From NCBI GenBank assembly GCA_943737045.1, contig CALSFV010000223.1, positions 558,001-622,000 of the forward strand: a stretch of DNA of 64,000 bases. Direction: 5' to 3'. The notes under the pieces were generated by a model. The model was not told the DNA's origin and made no database searches. It saw only the letters and a list, made by a program, of their open reading frames with translations. Position numbers and translations under genes: made by a program. The DNA is from Parapristionchus giblindavisi. Taxonomy: Eukaryota; Nematoda; Chromadorea; Rhabditida; Diplogasteridae. Of the stretch, positions 30,417 through 42,600 are shown one piece after another (position 1 is the first letter of the stretch; each line of letters opens with the position of its first letter).

Positions 30417-33400
30417 ATGGCTACCGCATCGGGTGGCGGTGATGTGACGTCATCGGTGGACGGACCGTCGACCTCGACGGCCATCTCTACTGTGACGTCA
30501 GAGCAGAACACTGAACAACCACTTGATGAGCAGGCTAGATTCGGTATGCTCCCTTTGAACTGTAGAAGACCGCCATCAATAAGGAATTGGCTGATTTAGG
30601 ATGGGCTTGTTGCGTGAAAGTGACGGGTTGGGGTGATGGAAAGAATTGATGGGAGACCTAATGATCGGTTCGAGAGTTGCGAAAAGAAATGAGAATCGGG
30701 GAAACTCCTAGTTTTGAAGACTCGCCTCTTTGTTTTCATTTTGTTTTGTTCAGTATTAGAAAACGCTGTTTAAAAAAATTTTTATTTTAATTTCAATGTG
30801 ATTCAGTTTTCATTTAGAAATTAGATGAGTTTTAGACATTCTTTTTAGGGTTGGCAATAACGCACACGCATTGCGGGCCCGCTATGCTCTGTAAAATCAT
30901 TGCGGGCCCGTAATCTCGAAGGGAGAGGAGGGGGAGTGATTGCGGGCCCGCAATAGCATTGCGGGCCCGCAACGACTACTTTATTCCTACCCTCTACTTT
31001 TTGTGATCGGTCGTTCTTCTATGTTCTCTTCACTTTCCTTCGTTCTCTCGTTGCGGGCCCGCAATGCTATTGCGGGCCCGCAATCGCTCCCCCTCCCCTC
31101 TCTCCAAGTTTGCGGGCCCGCAATGATTTTACACCGCACTGCGGGCCCGTAATCATTAGCAATAAAAAGGCAAATCTATTGCGGGCCCGCAACCCCCGAA
31201 TAGCCAACTCTAATTCTTTTGTCGATACGAGTTCGTTTTGCTTTCCGTTGTTCATTTATTGTTGGGATCATACATGGGCGGGGTACCTGGAGCTCGATTC
31301 TACAGGGGGCATTCGAACGAAAAATGATTAATTTTACAGGGGGCTTTCACCTTTTTCATAAAAAAATTCACCTAAACGTCATTTTTTACAGGGGGTATTC
31401 CACAAATTTTCGAAAATCCCTAATTTTACAGGGGGCACCCCCATGTCGGCGCCCATGTATGGTTGGGATGGAAGAAGTTATCTAAAAATATATTTTATTT
31501 ATATTAATAATATTAATATTTATTTAAAGATTTAGTAATAAATTGCATATTTATTTATAGAATTTGATTGGTTTGATTATTATAATTATTATATTATTTG
31601 TGATGGTGTGATGGAATAAATAAATATTTGTTTAATTATAGAACTTCTCGCCGCTGTTGAACGCCTGCTCGAGGGCAGCTCTTTCGGACGCACTGCCGCG
31701 GTCCTGCGGCGAGAGCTCACGCAGCGAAGGGTACGGTAGTTGATTATTGATTTATTGATTGATTATTGTTTTTCATTCCCTCTATTAGTTATGTCGTGTT
31801 TTTAAGTTGGCTTGATCAATAATGGTTGATCTTTGATTTTTATTCTTTGATCTTTGATTTTTGATCTTTAATCTTTGATCTTTAGATTGTTCCGGAGCGA
31901 GTTGACTACCACGGCAATCGGCATCGGCAGACGTACGGTGAATACGTAAGTCGTATTATTACTTTTTATTCTTTATTGTTTTAAGGGACACCTTGAGCTA
32001 ATTTGAAACTCCGCTTTGTCCACACTCTCTCGCTATCTTTGTCTACGAGAGAGTATTGCGGGAGCGGGTGAGTAGTATAATCAGCTCGGGGTGTGCCTTT
32101 AACCGCGCCCGTCCTAAAAAGAGATCCCGGAGCTTTCATGTTTCAACAAGTGTATGATCTCTTGACTTTGGTTATGGTACTCAATCACTCTTAGGGTGTC
32201 TACTTAATAAATATCCATTTGTACTTTCGTGGAACACACTATTTTTACTATTTGTGCTTTAGTTCCAACCATTCCCCCAATGGTTCTGTCTTTGATAAAG
32301 GTCATTAAACTATTAACTGTTAACTTTGAAGCACATTATTACTTAATAGCTTTATTATTACAGTTATTTTAAATAGGTGCCTGCAAATCACTCCTGCACA
32401 TTGATTTACAACATACATGGGCGGGGTACCTGGAGCTCAATTCTACATGGGGCATTCGAACGAAAAATACTTAATTTTACAGGGGGCTTTCACTTTTTCT
32501 TTCAAAAATTTCGCCTAAACGTCATTTTTAAGGGAGGCATTCCACAAATTTTCGAAAAGTTCTAATTTTACAGGGGGCACCCCCATGTTGGCGCCCATGT
32601 ATGATTTACAATAATTAAATTAATATCGTGTCTCGTTGTCGCAGACACGATATGCACCAACCAAACAGTTTGTGTTCGTGACAACACGTGTTCCTGTTGC
32701 AGATCTCGCAATTCGCGCCCTTTCCTCGTTCCGCGTCCGTCCCCAACGCCGACCTGCTGCCCGCGATGCTGGCGCGGCTAGCGGCGCTGTCGGACGCGGC
32801 GGTGCCGCCGCCAGTGGCTGGCCTACGGCCGCGACTCGCGGTCAGCGGAAGGGCAGCGCTCCATCGAAAGCCGCGTGAGTTTGGGATCATGATTAATTTT
32901 TAAACAACATTATTCCCTCCATCATTTATTTATTTATCGTCGAAACGCCCTTGTGGTGTACGATAAATAAATAAAATAAATAAATGATGATGTGAATAAT
33001 GTTGTTCTTTTTTTATTAGTAACGCTTGTGCAATCATTTGAATGTAGACATGACAATGAGTAAATGAAAAATACAATAATCCCGGAAGCAAAATAATGAT
33101 AATGATAATATTTATAAGTATTCATCAAATAACAATAATGAATATCATAATATTGTTGTATATCGTTGCAGCGGTTGACTCGAAGCCGGAACCGCTGTAT
33201 CTGGGTGTGCGCGGCACACTGCCCATCATACGACAACACCGGCCGCCCGTCCAGTAAGTGGTTTTGTATTTAATTTTACATTTAATTTTTTAAAATAAAT
33301 ATTTAATAAAAGTCACTCTTTCTCAAGCTGCTTCATGTGTTTTACTTTCTTATGGGCTTATTGATGGTAGTGTTGATGCGTAGAATCAAAATTACGAGTA

Positions 33401-34872
33401 TTTTTTTAAAAATTAAATCACTTTTTTAAGCATAACAAACGTATATTCGTCCAGTTAATTATAATAATTTTCGATCTGTCTTTACGAATTGCTTTAGCAA
33501 TATGGGATTTGAAACTTAGCTTAGGTGCCATTAATATCTATAATAAATTAATCTATTAATATATCTGAGCTATCCAAACGATACTAATCAATCGATAACG
33601 TGTTGCAGCATGTTGCGTGCGCGCGAGCTCGGCGCCACCGTACCACGCGCCAATCTTCCCGGTCCTCGATCGATCGAACTTATCGATCGACAGATCCGCA
33701 TCTCGGGTCATCTCGCCGCCAGCTACTGTATCGCCTTCGATCGCACCGAGACTCGCGTGATTACGGTAGGTTCTACCTAGCTACGGTAGCTATGGTCATA
33801 TTTAACCAAAATCGATGATATCAGGGCAGTGACGACAATCTGATCAAGGTGTGGGACATTGAGAAGGGCCGACTACTATTCACTATAAGGTACGGTAATT
33901 CGAGGGTGGTATCTGATTTGTTCATTTATTGATTGAAAACCAGAAAAAAATACCGATCGCTTTTCAGAGGTCACTTTGGCGAGATTTGTGATATCTCCGT
34001 GTCGTACTGTAACCGAATGGTCGCGACTGGAAGCACGGATAGGACGATACGGTATGCTGGGATATATTATTGATTGAATCATAGGTCGAAAAGTATGTTA
34101 CAAAGTACCAAGCATGATCGCATTTTGAGCCAAATTTGCCGAAATTCGAAAAACCTGACCGCATTTTAAAATCCGAAAACCTAGCTATTCGATCTATGAA
34201 TTGAATATATCGATCGATCGGTTCAGGATATCTTATTGATTGATATCGATCGATCGTTTCAGGATATATTATTGATTGAATTTATCGATTAATATCGATC
34301 GTTTCAGGATATCTTATTGATTGATATCGATTGATCGATCGTTTCAGGATATATTATTGATTGAATTTATCGATTAATATCGATCGTTTCAGGATAACGA
34401 GTCTGCAGAACGGAGAGACGCTGGCGGTGTACAGGAATCACACGGCGTCGTGTGCGGTGCTCAACTTCCTGCCGTACATCTCCGCGGATAGGACGCGATG
34501 GCTGGCGTCGGTTAGTTGTAGATTGAGTGAAACAAGAATCTGGCTGGATAAGAGAGAACTTCTAGCAATAAGAAAGCTGGATAAGAAAGAATATTTACTT
34601 GCTTGGGTGCTCATTTGTTCCCAATTGTACCGATGATTGTGCACGTTTGGAAGACATCTACATCATTAGGCAAACGTGTCGATAAACATGACGTCACAAG
34701 CACTGGCGAAGGCCGTGTACCAAAAATCCCGTCACGTTGTGACGTCACGTGACGACAGAAGCAATTTCGTTTCTGATTCCAGGCTGGCGCTGATTGCATC
34801 ATCAACTTTTACGCTTTCAACGAGGAGACGCTGGAGTTGCCGTAAGTTTTTTACTGTTTTAGATTATTATGC

Positions 34873-34906
<34 letters not shown>

Positions 34907-37900
34907 TAATGATTGTATAATATCCAGACCCGACTTCACGCAGACATGGGCGGAGAGGGACGTGCCCGGAACGAAGATGCAGTCGATGGCGTGGAGGTTG
35001 GTTGAATGTATTCTCATCAAACATTACGTAATATATCGCTTGGGCGAAACATGAAACTGACTGGTGGTGGGAAATTTGTGTTTTATTTGATGAATTTGAG
35101 TTTGATTGGGAAATTGGGGTTTCCGTTTGAGTTTGAGTTTTCCCCAGGAGTGTGGTCGGTGCCACACATGGGCGGGGTACCTGGAGCTCGATTCTACAGG
35201 GGGCATCCGAACGAAAATGGTTAATTTTACAGGCGACCTTCACATTTTTTCAACAATTTCGCCTAAACGTCATTTTTTTACAGGGGGCATTCCACAAATT
35301 TTCGAAAAGTCCTAATTTTACAGGGGGGATTCCACAAATTTTCAAAAAGTCCTAATTTTACAGGGGGCATTCCACAAATTTTCGAAAAGTCCTAATTTTA
35401 CAGGGGGCATTCCACAAATTTTCGAAAAGTCCTAATTTTACAGGGGGGATTCCACAAATTTTCGAAAAGTCCTAATTTTACAGGTGGCATTCCACAAATT
35501 TTCGAAAAGTCCTAATTTTACAAGGGGGATTCCACAAATTTTCGAAAAATCCTAATTTTACAGGGGGCACCCTTCCTCCATGTTGGCACCCATGTATAGT
35601 CGGCGTCTTGGCTAGGGCGGAAACACCGATTACGTTTCTCTAGGCTTAATATCGCTATTAGGCTATGTAAATAATATTTTAGATTTTTAAAAAAGGAAAT
35701 CAATTATTAGTAACTTTTTACATCCGCCTTTTTAATAAGTAATTAAGTTGTTCTTTCTTTTTTTTCTTTTTTTGTTCATTGGTTCTGTAAGTGTCTTGTC
35801 CAAAACCATTTGAGTATGTAAATTCTATTCTTATTTTTATTCTTATTCTTTATTCCATCATATTATACGTGACATTAAATCGAATAATAAAGGGGTTGAT
35901 GTATTCTATAAAATAGGTTTACCAGTTCCCCAATAATACTAGCAATTGAGATATGAATTTCGCTTGCGCTATAGACCTGACGAAATTGACTGGTGATTAG
36001 AGTATGTTGTCTGAGTTGGAGGATGATATTTAGGATCTTCTACTTGGTCTCTAGTAATTGCATACCGGGACATATTTACACTAATACTAATGATAACAAT
36101 AAGAATTATCATTATTATTATAAAAAATAAAAATAATATTTTAATCCTTTAATCGAACTCACTTGGGGGGGGGGGGTGGGATGTATATGCTAGATAAGTC
36201 TTATCTATAGCATCGCTTTCAATGATATTAATTAATAATAACAATAATAATAATAATAATATGCCTTCAGTCCTGGTGGTCATATCGTGATTGTGGGCGA
36301 GTCGAAGGGCATCATTCGCTGCTATCGCATGCACGACAACGGTGTGGAGAAGCTGGCGGATATTTTCGGTCATACTGTAAGTGATTTTGGTCATACTGTA
36401 AGTATTTTTGGTCATACTGTAAGTATTTTCAGTCGTACTGTAAGTATTTTTGGTCATACTGTAAGTATTTTCGGTCATACTGTAAGTCATTATAATTTTT
36501 TTTGCTGCAACTTCCTCGTGCTGCCTCTGGGGACAGAGTGCGTAGTTTCATGTTTCAGTGTCTTTTATAAGCGGTGAAAATGTCATCGCAATGCTCAGTC
36601 TCCCGGCTATATGCAATAGTTACAGGTCTTGCCAACCAATTGAATTAGTGTTTCTCACTGTTTACATGTGAGGTGGAAACACTCTCGCACCGCTCATGGT
36701 ATGGTTGCCTCCAAAAAGTATGCCTATCTGCAAATACAGCTGTGGAAATATAATATCGAAATATGAGGGATCGTCGCTGCATGCTTATTTTTAGTTAGCG
36801 CAAAGATTAGGGTTTTTTCTGCGATATCCGAGCGTGGTTTTGTGTTTCACTTATACGTGGGCGCGCGAAAACGAATTCTTTTTGCACACAGCCTTGCCTT
36901 ACCTTGCGGGGCTTTGCGCGTAGCCTTCCCACGCAACAAAATGAAAAATTTCCAGTCAAGTCTACTAAAAAATGCCCATGCGCATAGTCTTGCTTTATAA
37001 TTCCCCGGTTTGCGCACAGCCTTTCCCCCAGCGTTCCCACTTATGGTTTCAATGTCTTTCAAAAAAAAACGATGAAAATATCGCAATGCTTGCTCTCTTT
37101 CTGCCATAGGTGCGCGTTTTTTTCCAACCAATTGTATTCGTGTTTCTCTCTGTTCACATATGAGGAGGCAACGCTCTCGCATCGCTGTTACTCTGCTATG
37201 CTCTTACTCGATGGAAATTACAATCTTTGCCATAACGGTGCATGGTGCATAACTAGCATAAGTAGCAAGCGTCTAAAATATGTCTGGTTGCTAATTAAAT
37301 GTCTTGTATCTAGACGGCCGAAACACCATGAAGCACATCATACGTGGGCACTACTGCCGCTAGAGGCAATACACCCCCGATTTTTGGCACCCGACTCCCC
37401 GATTTTCCAAAAAAATCATTCATAATGACGTATAAATGCTCCATTTTTAGCTTCCAACCCCCCGATTTTTGCGACCGACCCTCCGATTTTCATTTCCAGC
37501 GGCAATGCCCGCCCACGTATGAAGCACATTACTAAAACTAATTTAGTCTAACAAAGGTTTTTATATTCAAAGTGCATGATAACTTAATCTTGTACTTCTA
37601 TCATTTATACTATTTTAATTACTGTCTGTGGAAATTATAATATAATCTGCTCTTGCTGCCTCTGTGGGTAAAGTGGGTAGTTTTATGTTTCAGTGTCTTT
37701 TAAAAGCGGTCAAAATGTTATCGCAATGCTTGCTCTTTTGCAAATTTCATAGGCTGAAAAGTACGTTGCAAACTACGTAGCCTGGCCTCATTTTGGGATT
37801 TTTTGTGAAAACCTCACCGAATTTTGCAAATCTGTAACGTATCTGTTCCACCTATGAAAAATTAGGACTTTTTGAAAATTTGTGGAATCCCCCCAGTAAA

Positions 37901-38673
37901 ATTAGGACTTTTCGAAAATTTGTGGAATGCCCCCTGTAAAAAAATGACGTTTAGGCGAAATTGTTGAAAAAATGTGAAGGTCGCCTGTAAAATTAACCAT
38001 TTTCGTTCGGATGCCCCCTGTAGAATCGAGCTCCAGGTATCCCGCCCATTATTTTTATTTTTTATAATAATAATGATAATTCTTATTGTTATCATTAGTA
38101 TTAGGCGAATTTACAAGCCCATAGATACAAGTCTTACCAACCAATTGAATTAGTGTTTCTCACTGTTTACATGTGAGGAGGTGGTACTGTCGCAACGCTT
38201 CTTCGTATATTTTGTAACTAAAAATGTATAACTATCAGTAAGCCTGCCCGAATAGTGAGTGACTGGCTGTAAATACAGCTGTGGATAACATTGGATAAAA
38301 ATGCAGAGAAATTTTAAAGAGGTCAGCATTAAAGTGAGATTTTTGCCAAATGCGGCGCCCATGCAAGTTTCATGAATGCCCGCAGAAGCTGTTATGAAGG
38401 GTTGCCCATGTTTGTAACTGGTCTTTGTCTTGTAACGATCTAGCCGAGCTAGCCCCTCCCTCCAATTATTCCTGAATTCGTTATTCTCACAATCATACAT
38501 GGCGCCGACACGGGGCTGCCCCTTGTAAAATTAGGGCTTTTCGAGAATTTGTGGAATTCCCCTTGTAAAAAATTACGTTTAGGTGAAATTTTTGAAAAAA
38601 AAGTGAAGAACCCCCCCCCCCCCCTGGTGTGTCTTTCAGGGTACAGGGTTTCAGGGTAGGGTACGGTGGACAA

Positions 38674-38719
<46 letters not shown>

Positions 38720-39622
38720 TATTTGGTGTGTCTTTCAGGGTACGGTAGACTCGTTGGTGTGGGCGCACCGTGGCCTCAGCTTCGTGTCCGGTTCCAACGA
38801 CGGAATGACCATTGTAAGCCCCATTTATCGATTTATTGCACTGTTTGATCGACTTGGATTATAATATGTATTTATTTATTACAAATGTATAAGTGCTGAA
38901 AAGTGATAGATGAATGTCCATCGCATTTCGGTTTTGACAATAAATACTTAATATAAATAAGTTTCTTTACAATATACTAGTCAAATTTAAATGAGAAGAA
39001 ACGAAAAGAACATTATATATTATCGATTGACTGATTGACCTCGTCAATGGCCTGATTAATTCCTTTGCCAGGTCTGGCGTTTCCAATACAATCAGTGGAA
39101 GCCGACCATCCTGAAGTTGAGCACGGTGAGTGATTTTGATTGATTCATTTTTATAATTTAATTGATATTTATTGATTGATTTTGGCGTTTAATATCCTTG
39201 TTCAGGAAGAGCTGGTGAGGATCTGCGGCAAGAACTTTCTCGCGAATCCCAACACGAAAAATCGATACAAGGTATACGGTAGTTTCGGATTGATGATTGA
39301 TTTATTGATTTTTTAAATCCTTCAATCAATCAATAATTCGGTCTGCAGGTAGCTATGGTGTGCTGGTCGACGGACGACTCACGGATCATCACGTCCGGCT
39401 CGGACTTTAGCATCCGCGTCTGGGATCCGGTGACTGGTGAGATTATCGATTGATTTCAGAATTATCGATTAATGTATCCTAGTTTGCAAACCGCTTGTTG
39501 AAAACATATTAAACATGTTCGAGGGGGTTACATTTTGCATTTCGTTTCTTTCACTTGTACCTTTGAACAGATCATATAAAAGTTGAAAAACGTTAACATA
39601 GCGTTCACTTGAATGATACATA

Positions 39623-39660
<38 letters not shown>

Positions 39661-42600
39661 TTAATAATAATAATAGGGGTTACATTTTCCATTTCATTTC
39701 CATTTCCAGCCGAGCAGCATTTTCAACTTGTGATAAAAGAATGTTATGTTGATTTTAAAAAGTTAGATTATATTTATTATTATTATTTATTTGTTTATTT
39801 TTTCCAGCCGAGCAGTTGTTCAAGCTGCCGGACGGCCACTCGGATATGCCCTTCCACATCCTCGCCCATCCGATTCATGAGAGCATGATCCTGACCGGAG
39901 GACACGATGGATGCATTATTGTTTGTATTTTAAATTAATAACAATAATAGTGATAATAATAATAATAATATTAATAATAGTGATAAAAAGGTAAAAGGTA
40001 AAGGTACAACCCGGTATTCAATGCACACGATGAATACCGGGTTGTACACGAAGCCTGATCACTGCTAGGCCAGTGATAACTCAAGGCCAATTCAGTCCGG
40101 AGGGTCTAATCTCTTCTTCGGACCTACTTTGCCATAATAGTGACCATAATAGGCCATAGAAATTGTGATACACCTTTTATTATTATTTTTTGCACTGATT
40201 TTGTAGTATTTTCGCGTGTTAGGCCTTAGGTTGAATTTTTATGTTTGATCCATACGTGGGCACCACTGCCGCTAGCGGCAATACACCCCCGATTTTTGGC
40301 ACCCGACCCCCCGATTTTCCAAAAATTCACTCAAAATGGCGTATAAATGCTCAATTCTATGCTTCCGACCCCCGATTTTTGCGTCTGACCCCCCGATTTT
40401 CATTTCCAGCGGCAATGCCCGCCCACGTATGGTTTGATCTTTGATCTTTGATCTTTGAGATGTGGGACGTGTTCTCGGGGCAGCAGCTGCGTCGGTGGAC
40501 GAACACGGTGGAGCACGGGCCGGCGTCTGCCGTCCACGACATGGCCATGACGTCGTGCGGGACCAAGTTTGCACTGGTGAGGGAGGCACTTGTGTTAAAG
40601 GCGCGCCATGGCCTAATTTTAACTCTCCGCCCTGGCCAGGGCAACACTGTCCCGCTTTCAGTGTGTGCAAGAGAGTATGGCCAGAGCGGAGGGTTAAATT
40701 AACTTAAATTAGAGGGATGCTGGATCAAGTTTGCGCTGGTGAGTGAGGCACTTGTGTTAAATAGGCTGATACCTTTGTCAACGGCCTCTTCAACGCTCCA
40801 CGCTCTCTTGTTGTTAGAGAACAGAGAAATAGTGTGCGCAATGAAGAGACCATTGAGAGAGGCAGCGCTCCCTTTAATGGCACGACCAGCCTAATTTTAA
40901 ACGCTCCGCTCTGTCAATACTCTTTCTTCGTCTGCAAGAGAGTGTGGCCAGAGCGGAGGGTTTCAGATTAGCTCGGGGTGGACGTTTAATGCTGAACCCG
41001 CGGTGACTCGATACCAGATCATTATCATTGTCATCAACTCGCTTTCATTATCATTATTATTGTAGACGTATTAATAATAATAATAATATTGGATGGATTT
41101 CGTGGATGTGAAAAAGGGGCGGGTCACTATGGCTCGTTCACTTCTCGGAAAATATGATAACAATAATGGATTATATCAGGTGGACCGAATCGGTCGCTTC
41201 TCGGTCTTCGGTCTCGGCTCGAACTACGCCGCCCGCCTCGTGCCCCGGGAGCAGTTCTTCTCCACGGATTACAAGTGATTCGTTTATCATTTAAAAAAAT
41301 GATTATTATTATTATTATTATTATTATATTTAACGCTTTTTTACGAAATCGCGAGAAAAATCTATGTTAGTCTACGTACTGGTGAGTAAAAAAAAGCGTA
41401 AACAAAGTACAATATTCTTCTTCACTCATTCTCAAATCCCCCAACCATACGTGGACGACATTGTCGCTAGCGACAAGACCCACACGATTTTGGCTCCCTA
41501 CCCACCCCATTTTCGCCAACATTCACTCAAAAAAAATGAAAGATCGAAAGCAGTAGCGTATAACGTAAAAAAGAAATTTGAGAAACAAACAGAAAAAGAT
41601 TAAAATTATATGAGCTCAGCGACAGCCCAACGACAACCCCTCCCGGAGCAAAAATTACTATAACAAATGATTTCATTTTCGGTTTATCGTTTAGTGGTAT
41701 CAAATAAATGATGCGTGCAAAGTAACAGCTTATGACATTTAGTTTAATCAGTCCTCCACTCTATCGTTGGGACTTAGAAATTTTTTCAAAAAAATTTTTT
41801 TAGAATTTTTTTTCAGACAAAACATTTTTTAGGACCATGTTTTCTGGACGAATCAGAACATTTGGAGCCTAATAGTGGTGGTCATAAATTAGGTTTAAAA
41901 AATTTTTCACGACGTCCCATCACCATGTAGAGAATGTTAGGGGTGGATTTGGACTAACAATAAAAGATATTGTGTGACATTGCTAGATCTCAAGGATAAT
42001 AATAGATTAACTTTAATTTGTATAATATTACTTGAATTTTTCATATCAATCGATAAGCATGATATGCTGACTTGTGATATTTGTTAATTATATGCATTTG
42101 AACGCGTTTACTTTTTATGAGATTCCTATTGATTGTACAAAAGTTCATATCTGTATTGAAACTGTTCTATGTATATGCTTTATTACAATAATTAAATTAA
42201 TTACATATTTGAAGTTGAATTCAACGAATAAGTCAGTATGATTAATAGAGATTGATAAAGATAGATCGATAGAGATAGATGAAGAAAAATAGAGCATGCG
42301 GTATGAATAGATTACTGTGAATGTATGAAGAACCGATCGATATTGGAAAAAGGCTGTAGATTATTATTATATTTAAAAATTCCATTTTTTTTGCGCCCCG
42401 CCCCCCCCCCCACCCGATTTTACCGACCGACCCACCCGATTTTCATTTCCAGCGACAAGTGCCGCCCACGTATGCCCCCAACCTCACCGTATAAAAGTAC
42501 TATGGAACCATTGATGCAATGTTATTGTTATTGATTCTAGTCTTGCCTTGTAATGTTATTATGCAAATTAATTATATATGTGCTTAATTAAATAAATAAA

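Larger units (their letters stand above)
30417..33253 (+). other. BRWD: BRWD exons 1-5: N-terminal region (residues 1-177)
   Basis: Exons 30417-30543, 31642-31730, 31886-31945, 32703-32874 and 33172-33253. After a Ser/Thr-rich start (about 40 residues) comes E-L-L-A-A-V-E-R-L-L-E, then A-A-x-L-R-R-E-L, V-P-E-R-V-D-Y-H-G-N-R-H, and an Ala/Pro-rich helix-loop stretch. This corresponds to the helical N-terminal region of BRWD/PHIP that ends with the W-x-G-x-E-H-P-R-T-Y type motif. Confidence 0.9.
33609..41274 (+). other. BRWD: BRWD exons 6-19: WD40 propeller (residues 178-599)
   Basis: Exons 33609-33765, 33825-33889, 33968-34051, 34393-34510, 34783-34841, 34928-34996, 36271-36376, 38739-38813, 39072-39125, 39206-39271, 39349-39436, 39808-39920, 40460-40576 and 41180-41274. 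Repeats show G-S-D-D-N-L-I-K-V-W-D, G-S-T-D-R-T-I-R, S-G-S-N-D-G-M-T-I-V-W, S-G-S-D-F-S-I-R-V-W-D and G-G-H-D-G-C-I-I-M-W-D ends, with GH dipeptides between. One blade has R-I-T-S in place of the usual V-W. The propeller in relatives binds the CUL4-DDB1 ligase adaptor. Confidence 0.93.

Noticed and set aside
36149..36490. Minus-strand frame with a repeating seven-residue pattern
   Set aside because: It is antisense to the six tandem splice donors. The period of seven simply reflects the 21-base repeat.
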